This document shows, one piece after another, positions 17,282 to 25,977 of a stretch of DNA of 52,498 nucleotides. A program made the translations under genes and the position numbers. Below the pieces are notes generated by a model that was given only the letters and a program-made list of their open reading frames with translations, made no database searches and had not been told where the DNA came from. Origin of the DNA: Methanoregula sp. (lineage in GTDB: Archaea; Halobacteriota; Methanomicrobia; Methanomicrobiales; Methanospirillaceae). How positions within the stretch are numbered: position 1 is the stretch's first letter; the number at the start of each line of letters is the position of its first letter. The stretch lies in contig NZ_PMZU01000058.1 in NCBI RefSeq assembly GCF_003170075.1, positions 1-52,498 on the forward strand. Direction: 5' to 3'.

Positions 17282-18013
17282 TCAGCGGATCGTGTAGGTC
17301 ACAGATATCTGGGCGGTGACGGTTATGTCTCCCGACTGAATTGGGGTCGGAGCTGCCATGGATTTTGCCGAAGCTAAAGCCACGGTGTCGTAATTACTGT
17401 AGACTACCGGGGTGTATCCCTGGCTGATATCTGCAGTCTGGGTTCCCGTGATCGTGACGTTGAGGGCTGCTGCAACCGCATCCGCATCGGCTCTCGCGTT
17501 GGTAACCGCCTTAGTGAGTGCCTGGCTCCGGAGCGCCTGTGCCTGTTCATCTGAGAGCACGAACTGGATGGAGTTTACCTTGTTCGCCCCTGCGTTTACG
17601 GCTGTGTCAATGACCTGACCGGTCACATTTGTATCCTTGAGCGTGACCTTGAGGGTGTTTGTCACCTGGTAGGTCGTGATCTTGCCGGAGAGAATCGCGT
17701 TGGAGTCATCCTGGTAGACAGGGGTGATCGAATAGTCCGTGGTTTTCATCTGGTCCCGGGGAATGCCTGCGGCCACAAGTGCATCCACCACGTTGGTCAT
17801 TGCAAGAGCATTGTTCGACTGAGCGATCCTGACATCCGAACTCTCGGTCTCGACCGCGAAACTGATCTGCACCCGGTCAGGAGTGCCCGTAACCGAGCCG
17901 CTGCCGCTGACCTGGATGACATGGTCGCTTGTGGAATCCGCTGCTGATGCACAGCCGATCAGTGCCAGGGTAAGAACCACCAGGGCACAGGTAAGTACTG
18001 CCATTTTTCTCAT
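17282..18013 (-). CDS. SIMPL (DUF541) domain secreted protein
   Basis: A 243-residue exported protein with an N-terminal signal peptide (residues 1-25). Its end reads LIGCASA, so it may be lipid-anchored at Cys21 or cleaved after ASA. The rest is a SIMPL domain: VSGSGSVTGTPDRVQISFAV near residue 34, the DYSITPVY strand, and ADADAVAAALNVTI near residue 180. SIMPL proteins occur in periplasmic or surface locations and their function is not settled. It is transcribed divergently from the leuC-like gene. Confidence 0.88.
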   Translation of the reverse strand: MRKMAVLTCALVVLTLALIGCASAADSTSDHVIQVSGSGSVTGTPDRVQISFAVETESSDVRIAQSNNALAMTNVVDALVAAGIPRDQMKTTDYSITPVYQDDSNAILSGKITTYQVTNTLKVTLKDTNVTGQVIDTAVNAGANKVNSIQFVLSDEQAQALRSQALTKAVTNARADADAVAAALNVTITGTQTADISQGYTPVVYSNYDTVALASAKSMAAPTPIQSGDITVTAQISVTYTIR

Positions 18014-18167
18014 GGTATGTCAGGCCAATAGTTGGAAACCGGGGGGATTAAAGATTGCTTTGACTGCAAAATTATTCGTAGTTATCAAAAATGCACGGGT
18101 AGTGGCCCCGGATGGCCAGTCCCCAAAGTACATGTGCCGGCAGAGTACACAGTACAGGCGATAGAGC

Positions 18168-19418
18168 ATGGGAGCAACAATCGTCGAGAAGATCTTCTCA
18201 CGGAAATGTGGCAGCGATATCAGGGCAGGCGAAGTGGTCATGACGCCGATTGACGGGGCCATGATCCACGATATTACCGGCCCGCTTGCTATCCAGAAGT
18301 TCCATGAGATGGGAGGGGAACACGTCTTCGATCCGAAACGTGTTATCATGCTTTTCGACCACCAGATACCGGCTGATTCCCTGGAAGCGGCAAAAATCCA
18401 TCAGTACATGCGTACGTTTGCCGCTGAACAGGGCATCCACAACTACGATATCAACGAAGGGGTCTGCCACCAGGTGGTCCTGGAGAAGGGACGTGCGGCG
18501 CCCGGCGAGATCATGGTCGGTGCCGATTCCCATACCTGCATGTACGGTGCGGTCGGGGCATTTGCGACCGGCATCGGTTCGACCGACATGGGCTTTGCGC
18601 TGAAGTTCGGGGCCCTCTACTTTAAGGTGCCGGAAACGATCCGGGTGGAGGTTTCGGGCAGGTTCCAGAAATGTGTCGGGGCAAAGGACCTGATCCTCGC
18701 GATTGCGGCCGATATCGGGGCCGATGGCGCGACCTACCAGGCGATCGAGTTTACCGGGAAAACCATCGAAAAACTGGACATGGCAGGCCGGATGACCTGC
18801 TGTAACATGGCGATCGAGATGGGCGCGAAAGCCGGTATCGTCCCGCCGGATAAGGTCACGTGGGAATATATGAAAGGCCGCAGAAAAATGAAGCCCTTCG
18901 ATCTTGCGAGTGATGATGATGCAACGTTCGCAGAGAAACGGACATACAACGTTGCGGATCTCGAGCCGCAGGTTGCCGTCCCCCACAATGTCGACCAGGG
19001 GGTACCGGTGAGCAAGGTGGCCGGGACTCACATCGACCAGGTCTTCATCGGCTCGTGCACGAACGGGCGGTACGAGGACCTCAAAGAAGCAGCCGAGGTT
19101 CTGGGCAAGAAGAAGTTCCACGCCGGCACCCGGGTGCTCATCATCCCGGCATCACGGGACGAATACCTCAAGGCGCTCGAAAACGGCCTTGTCGAACGGT
19201 TCGTAAAAGCGGGGGCCCTTGTCGAGGCGCCCTGCTGCGGGCCCTGCATGGGCGGATCGTTTGGCCTGCTCGCGCCCGGTGAAGTCTGTCTCTCGACTTC
19301 GAACCGGAACTTCAAAGGCCGGCAGGGCAGCACCGAGGCGTTCGTGTACCTCTGCTCTGCGGCAACAGCGGCAGCAAGCGCGATGAAAGGCGAGATCACC
19401 GATCCGCGGGAGGTGTGA
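18168..19418 (+). CDS. Large subunit of isopropylmalate isomerase / homoaconitase type
   Basis: A 416-residue aconitase-family large subunit. With the small subunit it isomerises 3-isopropylmalate (leucine) or homocitrate-type acids (2-oxosuberate for coenzyme B). The [4Fe-4S] cysteines are visible in SCTNG near residue 290 and CCGPCMG near residue 351. The substrate-loop sequences VGADSHTCMYGAVGAFATGIGSTD are typical of the archaeal LeuC/HacA group. Which substrate is used cannot be read from the large subunit. It is followed three bases later by the small subunit and then the dehydrogenase, forming a complete isomerase-dehydrogenase operon. Confidence 0.9.
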   Translation: MGATIVEKIFSRKCGSDIRAGEVVMTPIDGAMIHDITGPLAIQKFHEMGGEHVFDPKRVIMLFDHQIPADSLEAAKIHQYMRTFAAEQGIHNYDINEGVCHQVVLEKGRAAPGEIMVGADSHTCMYGAVGAFATGIGSTDMGFALKFGALYFKVPETIRVEVSGRFQKCVGAKDLILAIAADIGADGATYQAIEFTGKTIEKLDMAGRMTCCNMAIEMGAKAGIVPPDKVTWEYMKGRRKMKPFDLASDDDATFAEKRTYNVADLEPQVAVPHNVDQGVPVSKVAGTHIDQVFIGSCTNGRYEDLKEAAEVLGKKKFHAGTRVLIIPASRDEYLKALENGLVERFVKAGALVEAPCCGPCMGGSFGLLAPGEVCLSTSNRNFKGRQGSTEAFVYLCSAATAAASAMKGEITDPREV

Positions 19419-19420
19419 CA

Positions 19421-19984
19421 ATGTCAGCAAAGAAAACCTCAACGGTAAAGACAATGATCGTTGACCTGTACCCCCGGACAAAGAACATGCGGGTCTGGAA
19501 GTTTGGTGACAACATCGATACCGATGCGATTATCCCAGGACGGTTCCTTACGATCAACAATCCCGATGAGCTCGCAAAACACGCTTTTGAGGGCACCCGG
19601 GACGAATTTGCAAAGAGGGTAAAGGATGGAGACGTGATAATCGGCGGGAAGAACTTCGGGTGCGGCTCCTCGAGAGAGCATGCACCACTCGCGCTTCTCG
19701 GGGGAGGCGTTCACGTGGTGCTGGCAAAGTCGTTTGCCCGCATCTTCTTCAGGAATGCCATCAACGTCGGGGTACTGCCGGTGGTCTGCCATGATACGGA
19801 TAAAATCGCCGACGGTGCGAAGATTACGCTCGACCTCAAAAAAGGATATGCAGAAGTTGACGGCAAAAAACTTGCCATCGAGCCGGTGCTCCCGTTTATG
19901 CAGGGCATTATCGATGCCGGGGGTCTTGTGGAGTATGCCAGGAATTTAAAGGAGGTGCCGGTATGTACAAAGTCGCGGCGATAG
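19421..19984 (+). CDS. Small subunit of isopropylmalate isomerase / homoaconitase type
   Basis: A 187-residue swivelling-domain subunit. ATG 19421 is chosen over GTG 19415 because GGAGGTG ends five bases before it. Signatures are [14 protein letters not shown] near residue 33, the [15 protein letters not shown] motif near residue 76, and [12 protein letters not shown]. The specificity loop reads RFLTINN. From memory, homoaconitases of Methanocaldococcus have YLRT and isopropylmalate isomerases YLVY there. This protein has Thr at the key place and so matches neither. The last 22 bases overlap the dehydrogenase gene. Confidence 0.9.
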   Translation: MSAKKTSTVKTMIVDLYPRTKNMRVWKFGDNIDTDAIIPGRFLTINNPDELAKHAFEGTRDEFAKRVKDGDVIIGGKNFGCGSSREHAPLALLGGGVHVVLAKSFARIFFRNAINVGVLPVVCHDTDKIADGAKITLDLKKGYAEVDGKKLAIEPVLPFMQGIIDAGGLVEYARNLKEVPVCTKSRR

Positions 19985-21081
19985 GCGGGGACGGTATCGG
20001 ACCCGAGATTGTAACCGAAGGAAAGAAAGTGCTGGAGGCCGCCGGCGAGCGGTTCAACTTTGAGATTGACTGGACGGATTTTGATATCGGGGCAGACCGG
20101 TACCTTGCAACAAAGAAACTCCTGACCGAAGATGACCTAAAAGAACTCAAAAAGTTCAAGGCGATCTACTTCGGCGCAATTGGCGACCCCCGGATCAAGC
20201 CGGGTATCCTTGAGAAGGGCATCCTGCTTGCACTCCGGTTCTCGTTCGACGAGTACGTGAACCTGCGTCCGATCAGGCTGCTCGAAGGCGTCGAGACGCC
20301 GCTCGCAAACAAGACCTCAAAGGACATCGACTTCGTGGTCGTGCGGGAGAACACCGAGGATTTCTATGTCGGTATCGGTTCCCGTTTCAAAAAGCACCAG
20401 AAGATAGAACTTGAGGTTCTCCGGGACCTCTACAACGTGAAGTTCGGCCTTGATGTCGAGAGCGATGCCGAGGAACTGGCTTACCAGATCGGTGTTGTGA
20501 CACGGGAAGGGTCGCGCCGGGTACAGACGTACGCGTTTGACCTTGCACAGAACCGCAGGAAGAAACTCACCTCGGTTGACAAGGCAAACGTCCTCTCCGA
20601 TGTGTACGGTCTCTGGCGTGACGTCTTTACCGAGACCGCAAAGAAGTATCCCGATGTTGCCACCGATTTCAATTTCGTAGACGCGGTCACGATGTGGTTT
20701 GTGAAGAACCCCGAGTGGTTCGATGTCGTGGTCACGCCCAACATGTTCGGCGACATCATCACCGATCTCGGCGCGATGATCCAGGGCGGTCTCGGGCTTG
20801 CCCCGGGCGGCAACATCAACCCGAAGGGCACGTCGATGTTCGAGCCGATCCACGGTTCGGCGCCGAAATACAAGGGCATGGATGTGGCTAACCCGATCGC
20901 GACGATATGGGCCGGATCGCTCCTGCTCGATCATCTCGGGGAACACAAGGCTGCCGCTGCGATTGTCACAGCCATCGAGAAGAGTATTAAGGATGGCGTC
21001 GTGACAAAGGATCTCGGCGGGACAGCGGGAACGAAGAAAGCCGGCAGTTATATCGCCGAATGCGTGAAAAAGGGAAAATAA
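19963..21081 (+). CDS. Isopropylmalate / homoisocitrate-type dehydrogenase
   Basis: A 372-residue NAD-dependent beta-decarboxylating dehydrogenase. Signatures are GGDGIGPEI at residue 7, the substrate arginine region [12 protein letters not shown] near residue 88, [15 protein letters not shown] near residue 126, and the metal and NAD region [19 protein letters not shown] near residue 257, then HGSAPKY. It works downstream of the two isomerase subunits, either as LeuB in leucine synthesis or as AksF in 2-oxosuberate synthesis. GGAGGTG lies seven bases before ATG 19963. The gene overlaps its predecessor by 22 bases. Confidence 0.9.
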   Translation: MYKVAAIGGDGIGPEIVTEGKKVLEAAGERFNFEIDWTDFDIGADRYLATKKLLTEDDLKELKKFKAIYFGAIGDPRIKPGILEKGILLALRFSFDEYVNLRPIRLLEGVETPLANKTSKDIDFVVVRENTEDFYVGIGSRFKKHQKIELEVLRDLYNVKFGLDVESDAEELAYQIGVVTREGSRRVQTYAFDLAQNRRKKLTSVDKANVLSDVYGLWRDVFTETAKKYPDVATDFNFVDAVTMWFVKNPEWFDVVVTPNMFGDIITDLGAMIQGGLGLAPGGNINPKGTSMFEPIHGSAPKYKGMDVANPIATIWAGSLLLDHLGEHKAAAAIVTAIEKSIKDGVVTKDLGGTAGTKKAGSYIAECVKKGK

Positions 21082-21087
21082 GCCCCC

Positions 21088-21118
21088 TTTTTTTGAGTAT
21101 TATCGTATCCTGTTTTTT
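21088..21118 (+). terminator. Poly-T tracts ending the isomerase-dehydrogenase operon
   Basis: A T7 run (21088-21094) directly follows the stop codon and a T6 run lies at 21113-21118, the usual form of an archaeal terminator. Confidence 0.5.
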
Positions 21119-21289
21119 ATTCGGACAATCCAGGTTCTGACCTGCAGCAGTGGATATGGACATGCATTCTCAAGCAGGGTGGGGAGCACGGGATTTCTTA
21201 AGATCTGGTGCGATCCCCCATCTCATCTTTATTGTATTTTTCCGGACTAACGGCCCGGGTTGGTTATCATCGGAAACCAGCACGGACTG

Positions 21290-22219
21290 TTACCGCAGGT
21301 TGTCCGGAATGTCGAGCGGGATTTTGTCTTCATTTTCATTTTTTTCATGCGAAAACAGGGATTTGAGCGCGGAAAAAGGCCCCCGGTTCTCTTCATCAAC
21401 CTGATCCTTCCCGCCCTTTTTCTGGCTCCCGTACCCTTTAAGGAGAATTTCGGCTTCAATAAGCCCCTCTTCAATTTTTTTCTTCTCCGTGACATCCACA
21501 AGGTACCCTGCAATCGCCACGGTCTTTTTGTTCTTTACCACCGGGATCTCGTTAACTTCTACCCAGATCTTCGCGTTATTCCGCCCGTAAAACTCCAGCC
21601 GGTACGGCGGTTCGCGTCGGCCGGTTGAGATCGCTTTGAGGGTCCGCTCCAGTCCTCGCGCGTTGAGTGGGTTGTCGGTGAGGTAATCAGTCCACAGCCG
21701 CTTACCTGATCGGGAGGTGTCCCCCAGAAGCGCCCGTATCCGGGGACTCACGTAGTGCAGGGCATGGTCGGGAGAGTGGGTAAAATACATCTGCGTGCCG
21801 CTCTCCAGAAGGAGCATCAGTTCTTCGTCCCGCTTCCTGATGGCCCGGTGCTCCTGCCTGATCCGCGAGATATCCCGCCCGGTGGCGACAATCGCAGTCA
21901 CGCCCCCGTTCCCATCTGTTATCGACCGTGCCGACCAGCTGATGCATCGCGATCCCAAGGGTGAGGAGATCCATTGTTCAACCTGACAGGTATAGGGGGG
22001 CCGGAAGAGATTTGCCATCCGGGTTGCCATGAGTTCAGTGGAGCGCTCATCGGTTGCCGGCATAAAGACACTGCCAATGAGATCCTCTTTTGTCTTTCCC
22101 ACCGCATCGCAGTACGCCGTATTGACAAACAGGAGGCGCCCCTCAGGACTGAACTTGACCAGCAGATCCTGCTGGTGCTCCACCAGTTCCTTATAGAGTG
22201 TATCGTCGTGTGCACTCAT
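21290..22219 (-). CDS. Two-PAS-domain signalling protein without output domain
   Basis: A 309-residue soluble protein with two PAS domains. The first is about residues 10-115 (DLLVKFSPEGRLLFVNTAYCDAVG, ending in TGRDISRIRQEHRAI) and the second about residues 128-250 (ending in GYLVDVTEKKKIEEGLIEAE). Each ends in the helix that normally joins PAS to a kinase. No histidine kinase, GGDEF or HTH follows; the last 55 residues are charged and probably disordered. It may sense a ligand or redox state and pass the signal by protein contact. The neighbouring response regulator at 34.5 kb is too distant to assign as a partner. Confidence 0.85.
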   Translation of the reverse strand: MSAHDDTLYKELVEHQQDLLVKFSPEGRLLFVNTAYCDAVGKTKEDLIGSVFMPATDERSTELMATRMANLFRPPYTCQVEQWISSPLGSRCISWSARSITDGNGGVTAIVATGRDISRIRQEHRAIRKRDEELMLLLESGTQMYFTHSPDHALHYVSPRIRALLGDTSRSGKRLWTDYLTDNPLNARGLERTLKAISTGRREPPYRLEFYGRNNAKIWVEVNEIPVVKNKKTVAIAGYLVDVTEKKKIEEGLIEAEILLKGYGSQKKGGKDQVDEENRGPFSALKSLFSHEKNENEDKIPLDIPDNLR

Positions 22220-22394
22220 TGCCGGTCTCCCGTGTGGTGAGGGGACAGTACCCGACTAAAAAAAGACCCCTCCATTGTAAGTACACGTTTCCTTTTGGGA
22301 CTATTAATGTTGCACAATGCAATCCCGGAGTCTTTCCGGAATACACGGGAAGATATAAAAAAAGGAGAGGGTACGAGAGAGGGGGGGCGCGAGA

Positions 22395-22814
22395 TTAGAC
22401 AAGTGCGCTAATCTGCTGCTGGCCGTTGACCCTGCGGTCTTTCCAGACCGGGGAGGCCGGCTGTTCGGGGATCCGTGCGATGGAGGCACGGCGCTCCCGC
22501 CCGTAGATGACTGATCGGAGGGCAAGAAGCGAAACCGTAAAGTTCCCTGCTTCGAAGAGTTCGATGTTGAGGGCTTTACCGGATGCTGATACCTGCGCGA
22601 GCCCGCTGGTAGTTCCCAGGTAGTAGTTCCACTCGCGGACGAGTGCCTCCACCTGAACGACAACCTGCCGCCCGGACATCCCCTTTGCCAGATCTGCCAG
22701 CCGGATCGCGTACCGGGCACCTACGACATGCAGTTCCACGACTTCATGGATCCTGCCGTCACGGTCAATTGCCCTGCATCCTGTCCGCTGGATATAACCT
22801 GCCTTCTGCATCAT
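22395..22814 (-). CDS. Hypothetical protein of unknown family
   Basis: A 139-residue protein with no domain I recognise. The central part (residues 15-105) looks like a small alpha/beta domain: VVELHVVGARYAIRL, then ALVREWNYYLGTTSGLAQVSASGKALNIELF, then NFTVSLLALRSVIYG. The C-terminal 35 residues are Arg/Pro/Gln-rich and likely flexible. A GTATATAAC TATA box sits about 45 bases upstream on the minus strand at 22858-22866, which supports the gene being expressed alone. Confidence 0.6.
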   Translation of the reverse strand: MMQKAGYIQRTGCRAIDRDGRIHEVVELHVVGARYAIRLADLAKGMSGRQVVVQVEALVREWNYYLGTTSGLAQVSASGKALNIELFEAGNFTVSLLALRSVIYGRERRASIARIPEQPASPVWKDRRVNGQQQISALV

Positions 22815-22857
22815 ACACGACCACCTTCTGTCGTACTAGTGCATCTTTACAGAGCAG

Positions 22858-22866
22858 TATATAACC
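22858..22866 (-). promoter_or_regulatory. TATA box of the 139-residue hypothetical gene
   Basis: GTATATAAC lies about 45 bases upstream of the start at 22814, so transcription would begin near 22834 with a 20-base leader. Confidence 0.45.
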
Positions 22867-22960
22867 CGGGGCCATGCGCGGGGTGAAAGTGAAATGAGAA
22901 AAGGAAGGCGGTCGTTTTCCGGGGTACAATGCCCCTGCCCGGAGGATTGTACCCGTGCAT

Positions 22961-24091
22961 TTACGTCTTTTTGTCCATGCAGGCGTTCAGGACCTCCTCG
23001 ATAAAATGGAGCGTGCCGCCGGTTCCCGCAAGAGGGGGATGGGCGAGCCTGACCCGTCCGCGGAGCGGGGGAATAATCCCAACAAAGGTACGATCGCCGC
23101 TCACCGACCGTTCAAACGACGATCCTATCACAAGATCCGGTGAGACCTCCGCGATCTTCCGGGCAACCTGCTCAAGGCCAGTCAGTTTCTCAACCGGGTA
23201 CTGCCCGGCCGGCGCTGCGAGGGGATCGTTCCGCGTCCCGACGGCGAGGATCTCTGCGTCCAAATACTGTTTGAGCGTATCCGCGGCAAAGAGCGCATAT
23301 GCGGTGCCGGCAAAGACTGCAACACCGGGGGGATCATAGCGGCGGAGATACTTGTCGCAGGCATGGATCACCCGCTCCTCCTGCACGTCAAGTTCGGCGA
23401 GGACCGGGTCCGCATCCGCACCTTCATACGCTGTGGAAAGGTTCTCAAATGTTGCGCGGAGCGCCGGTATCCCAAGCGTCCCGCCAAGATACTTCCCCAC
23501 ACCTGAGGCAAAATCGTCATTTGTCCCCATCGTGAGCGGCGCTGCATGTCCCGCCATCTCGGACCAGTCCCGGCAGAATACCGTTCCTACGGGAATGCCG
23601 GCACAGTGCAGCAGCCGGGAGACCTCCTGCACGTTTCCCTCGTAAAACGGATCCGAGAGGGACACCCCGTCAATATTGACCCCCCATCGTTCCGGGTCTG
23701 TTGTTGGGGCAAGCACGGCAAGTGCCGCCCGGTACCCGGTCTCCAGTTCCCCGGCAAACCCGGGGCTGTCGACAAGGATAACATCAGTCCCGTCAAGCAT
23801 CGATTTTATATCCTCCCCAAGCACTGACGGGACACACGTCGTGATGACGGCGATCCGTCCTCCCTTGCCCGACAGGTCGCCAATCACCTCACGAAGCCGG
23901 TCCCCTGACCCGAAGACCACCTCGTTTTCCAGGATAAATGTCCCGTGCAGGGGAGCGTGGAGCAGGGTTGCAGGATAATAATAACACCCGCTCGAACCGT
24001 GGATGACGACCGATATACCCTCAAAACCGGCAAGACATGCCGCAGCCCCGGTCATTGCACAGGGCCAGAGCGGGGTCTCGCATTCAGGCAT
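22961..24091 (-). CDS. Nitrogenase-like component 1, NifK-like subunit
   Basis: A 376-residue NifD/K-superfamily protein and the last gene of a three-gene nitrogenase-like operon. Three cysteines sit where nitrogenase places its P-cluster ligands: CAMTGAA near residue 11, HGSSGCYYYP near residue 36 and TTCVPS near residue 86. The third Rossmann domain is intact (VAVFAGTAYALFAADTL near residue 260, AVGTRNDP). It is much shorter than NifK (about 520). ATG 24091 overlaps the NifD-like stop by eight bases and follows GGAGG. Function is unknown: it may reduce a tetrapyrrole or a sulfur or carbon compound. Confidence 0.8.
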   Translation of the reverse strand: MPECETPLWPCAMTGAAACLAGFEGISVVIHGSSGCYYYPATLLHAPLHGTFILENEVVFGSGDRLREVIGDLSGKGGRIAVITTCVPSVLGEDIKSMLDGTDVILVDSPGFAGELETGYRAALAVLAPTTDPERWGVNIDGVSLSDPFYEGNVQEVSRLLHCAGIPVGTVFCRDWSEMAGHAAPLTMGTNDDFASGVGKYLGGTLGIPALRATFENLSTAYEGADADPVLAELDVQEERVIHACDKYLRRYDPPGVAVFAGTAYALFAADTLKQYLDAEILAVGTRNDPLAAPAGQYPVEKLTGLEQVARKIAEVSPDLVIGSSFERSVSGDRTFVGIIPPLRGRVRLAHPPLAGTGGTLHFIEEVLNACMDKKT

Positions 24092-25124
24092 GAAGCGCCC
24101 TCCTCCACCGGTGAAGCAGCCGGCGCACACCAATGATCCCGACTGGCGGCGTCACGGGTACCGGCACCGGGCAGCCGGAGGATGTAACATCGAGCCGAAA
24201 CGCCTGTGCGATATCCTGTGCCACCCGGCTCCCTTCGGGATCTGGCGGGAGTGGGGTAAAGGAGATCCCCGCACCCGCAAGATCCGCAAAATCATCAAGT
24301 GTCTGCTGCCGGAGCGTATGTTCCTCTTCCACCGCATGCCGGCAGTCAATACCGCAGGTATCAGCCACTGATTCGAGGAACGCGACAGTACCCGAGATCC
24401 CGACCGGATAGGCAGGAATGTACGGTGTTCCGAAGCGCTCTTTCAAGGATTCCCCTACGGGTATGAGTGAAGGATCGCGGAGAATATTGAGCCGGGCAGC
24501 CCCGAGTGACGCGATATGGTCTGTTGCAAGGTCGTGCACAAACCGGATATTCACGGACAGGCCAAGCAGGGCGAGCAGCCGGGAGACCTCGGCGAAGTTC
24601 TCCTCGACCTCGTATTCGAGATTCTTCTCGCCGATGATATTCACGCCCCCGTTTCTATCAGCCGGTCCCGCCATCCCGGCAAGGGCGATAAGCGCGTTAT
24701 TGACGCCGGTCTGGAACGATCCGCCGAGGAAGCCGGCGGTCGGCACCACAATGACCGGCACCCCGGCCTTCGCGCCGCAGACCATCCCGACGTCATCGCC
24801 GATCGTATCCACAATGCATGTCGAGAGCACAAAGACCGCCCCGGGATCGCGTGCGATCACCGTATCAAGCGTCCGGTCGAGTGCCCCCTCGCCGCCAAAG
24901 ATTACATCGGTCTCCGAAAGCCCGGTCGAGACAAGCGGGGGGAGAGCGATCCGGTCATTGTCGAGGCTTGTCGCATGCAGGAGGGAAAAATTGTGGTGAG
25001 TACACCCTTGGGGTCCGTGCACGACCGTTATCGCGTCGCGGACATGGGTGGTCACCGAGAGCGCTCCCGTAAGGGTGCAGCCGGCAAACCTACATATATT
25101 CGATGGCAAGGGCCTCAAGGTCAT
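24084..25124 (-). CDS. Nitrogenase-like component 1, NifD-like subunit
   Basis: A 346-residue NifD-like protein. Cysteines at [10 protein letters not shown] (residue 16), [10 protein letters not shown] (near residue 41) and [12 protein letters not shown] (near residue 102) match the three P-cluster-type ligands. [16 protein letters not shown] near residue 170 is typical of the CfbD-like group IV proteins. ATG 25124 gives a 35-base overlap with the NifH-like gene. Its C-terminal domain is short and ends [19 protein letters not shown]. It resembles CfbD, the F430-synthesis reductase, but CfbD normally works without a separate NifK-like partner, which is present here. Confidence 0.8.
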   Translation of the reverse strand: MTLRPLPSNICRFAGCTLTGALSVTTHVRDAITVVHGPQGCTHHNFSLLHATSLDNDRIALPPLVSTGLSETDVIFGGEGALDRTLDTVIARDPGAVFVLSTCIVDTIGDDVGMVCGAKAGVPVIVVPTAGFLGGSFQTGVNNALIALAGMAGPADRNGGVNIIGEKNLEYEVEENFAEVSRLLALLGLSVNIRFVHDLATDHIASLGAARLNILRDPSLIPVGESLKERFGTPYIPAYPVGISGTVAFLESVADTCGIDCRHAVEEEHTLRQQTLDDFADLAGAGISFTPLPPDPEGSRVAQDIAQAFRLDVTSSGCPVPVPVTPPVGIIGVRRLLHRWRRALHA

Positions 25125-25902
25125 CGATCTCGAGCGGGGTGGGAATGGTAAACCGGGTGTTCTCCATAATATGGGTGGCAAGATCGCGGTATATCTGAGC
25201 CTGTTTCGAGTCAGGCTCGTACTCGATCACGGTCTTGCGGTTCAGTTCGGCCAGCTGCACGACGCGATCGCGGGGAATGAACTGGACAAGATGACTGTTG
25301 ACCCGGCGGGCAAATTCGGCCACCAGTTCCTCTTCTTTTGGCTGGTTCTTTGCGTTGCAGATGACCCCGGCAAGCCGGCACCGGCTCTTCGGGCGGGCAC
25401 TTAAGCGTTCTATCGCCTTGCAGATGTTGTTTGCCGCGTACAGGGACATGAGTTCTCCTGAGGTCACGAGGTAGACTTCCTGCGCATACCCCTCCCGCAT
25501 CGGCATGGCAAACCCCCCGCAGACCACATCGCCCAGCACATCATAGACGATTACGTCACCTGTCAGTGTCCCGAACTTCTCCAGCAGCTGGAAGGTGGCA
25601 ATGATCCCCCGGCCGGCACAGCCAACGCCGGGCTCCGGCCCCCCGGCCTCCACGCAGCGCACCCCGTTAAAGCCGGTATAGACCACATCGGCGGGTGTCA
25701 CCCCTGACGCGCCCCGCTCGCGTACCTGATCCATCACGGTGGGGATCAACCGCCCCTGCATCAGCATACGCGTGCTGTCGCGCTTGGGATCGCACCCGAT
25801 CTGGAGGATATCGTGCCCTGCAAGCGAGAGCGCGGCGGAGAGGTTTGCCGAGGTTGTGGACTTCCCGATACCGCCTTTCCCATACAAGGCGATCTGTTTC
25901 AT
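25090..25902 (-). CDS. NifH-like reductase of the nitrogenase-like operon
   Basis: A 270-residue NifH-family ATPase that would feed electrons to the two component-1-like proteins. Walker A is GKGGIGKST near residue 8. The bridging [4Fe-4S] ligands are the cysteines of VGCAGRG near residue 96 and DVVCGGF near residue 131. The arginine in the GRG site is kept. The P-loop-following segment reads [12 protein letters not shown], unlike the GCDPKADSTRLL of true NifH, which argues against conventional nitrogenase. The start MKQIALYG at 25902 matches family N-termini; ATG 25908 adds two residues. Confidence 0.9.
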   Translation of the reverse strand: MKQIALYGKGGIGKSTTSANLSAALSLAGHDILQIGCDPKRDSTRMLMQGRLIPTVMDQVRERGASGVTPADVVYTGFNGVRCVEAGGPEPGVGCAGRGIIATFQLLEKFGTLTGDVIVYDVLGDVVCGGFAMPMREGYAQEVYLVTSGELMSLYAANNICKAIERLSARPKSRCRLAGVICNAKNQPKEEELVAEFARRVNSHLVQFIPRDRVVQLAELNRKTVIEYEPDSKQAQIYRDLATHIMENTRFTIPTPLEIDDLEALAIEYM

Positions 25903-25977
25903 CACCATACTATGGGGCGGCAGTTTATATTAGATCTTCTGAAGTTAAGAAAAGTGTATTTGTGTTTGTATCTCTTT

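Noticed and set aside
25090-25902. True nitrogenase iron protein (nifH for nitrogen fixation)
   Set aside because: Divergent after the P-loop and paired with short component-1 proteins; nifE, nifN and nifB genes are absent from the neighbourhood.
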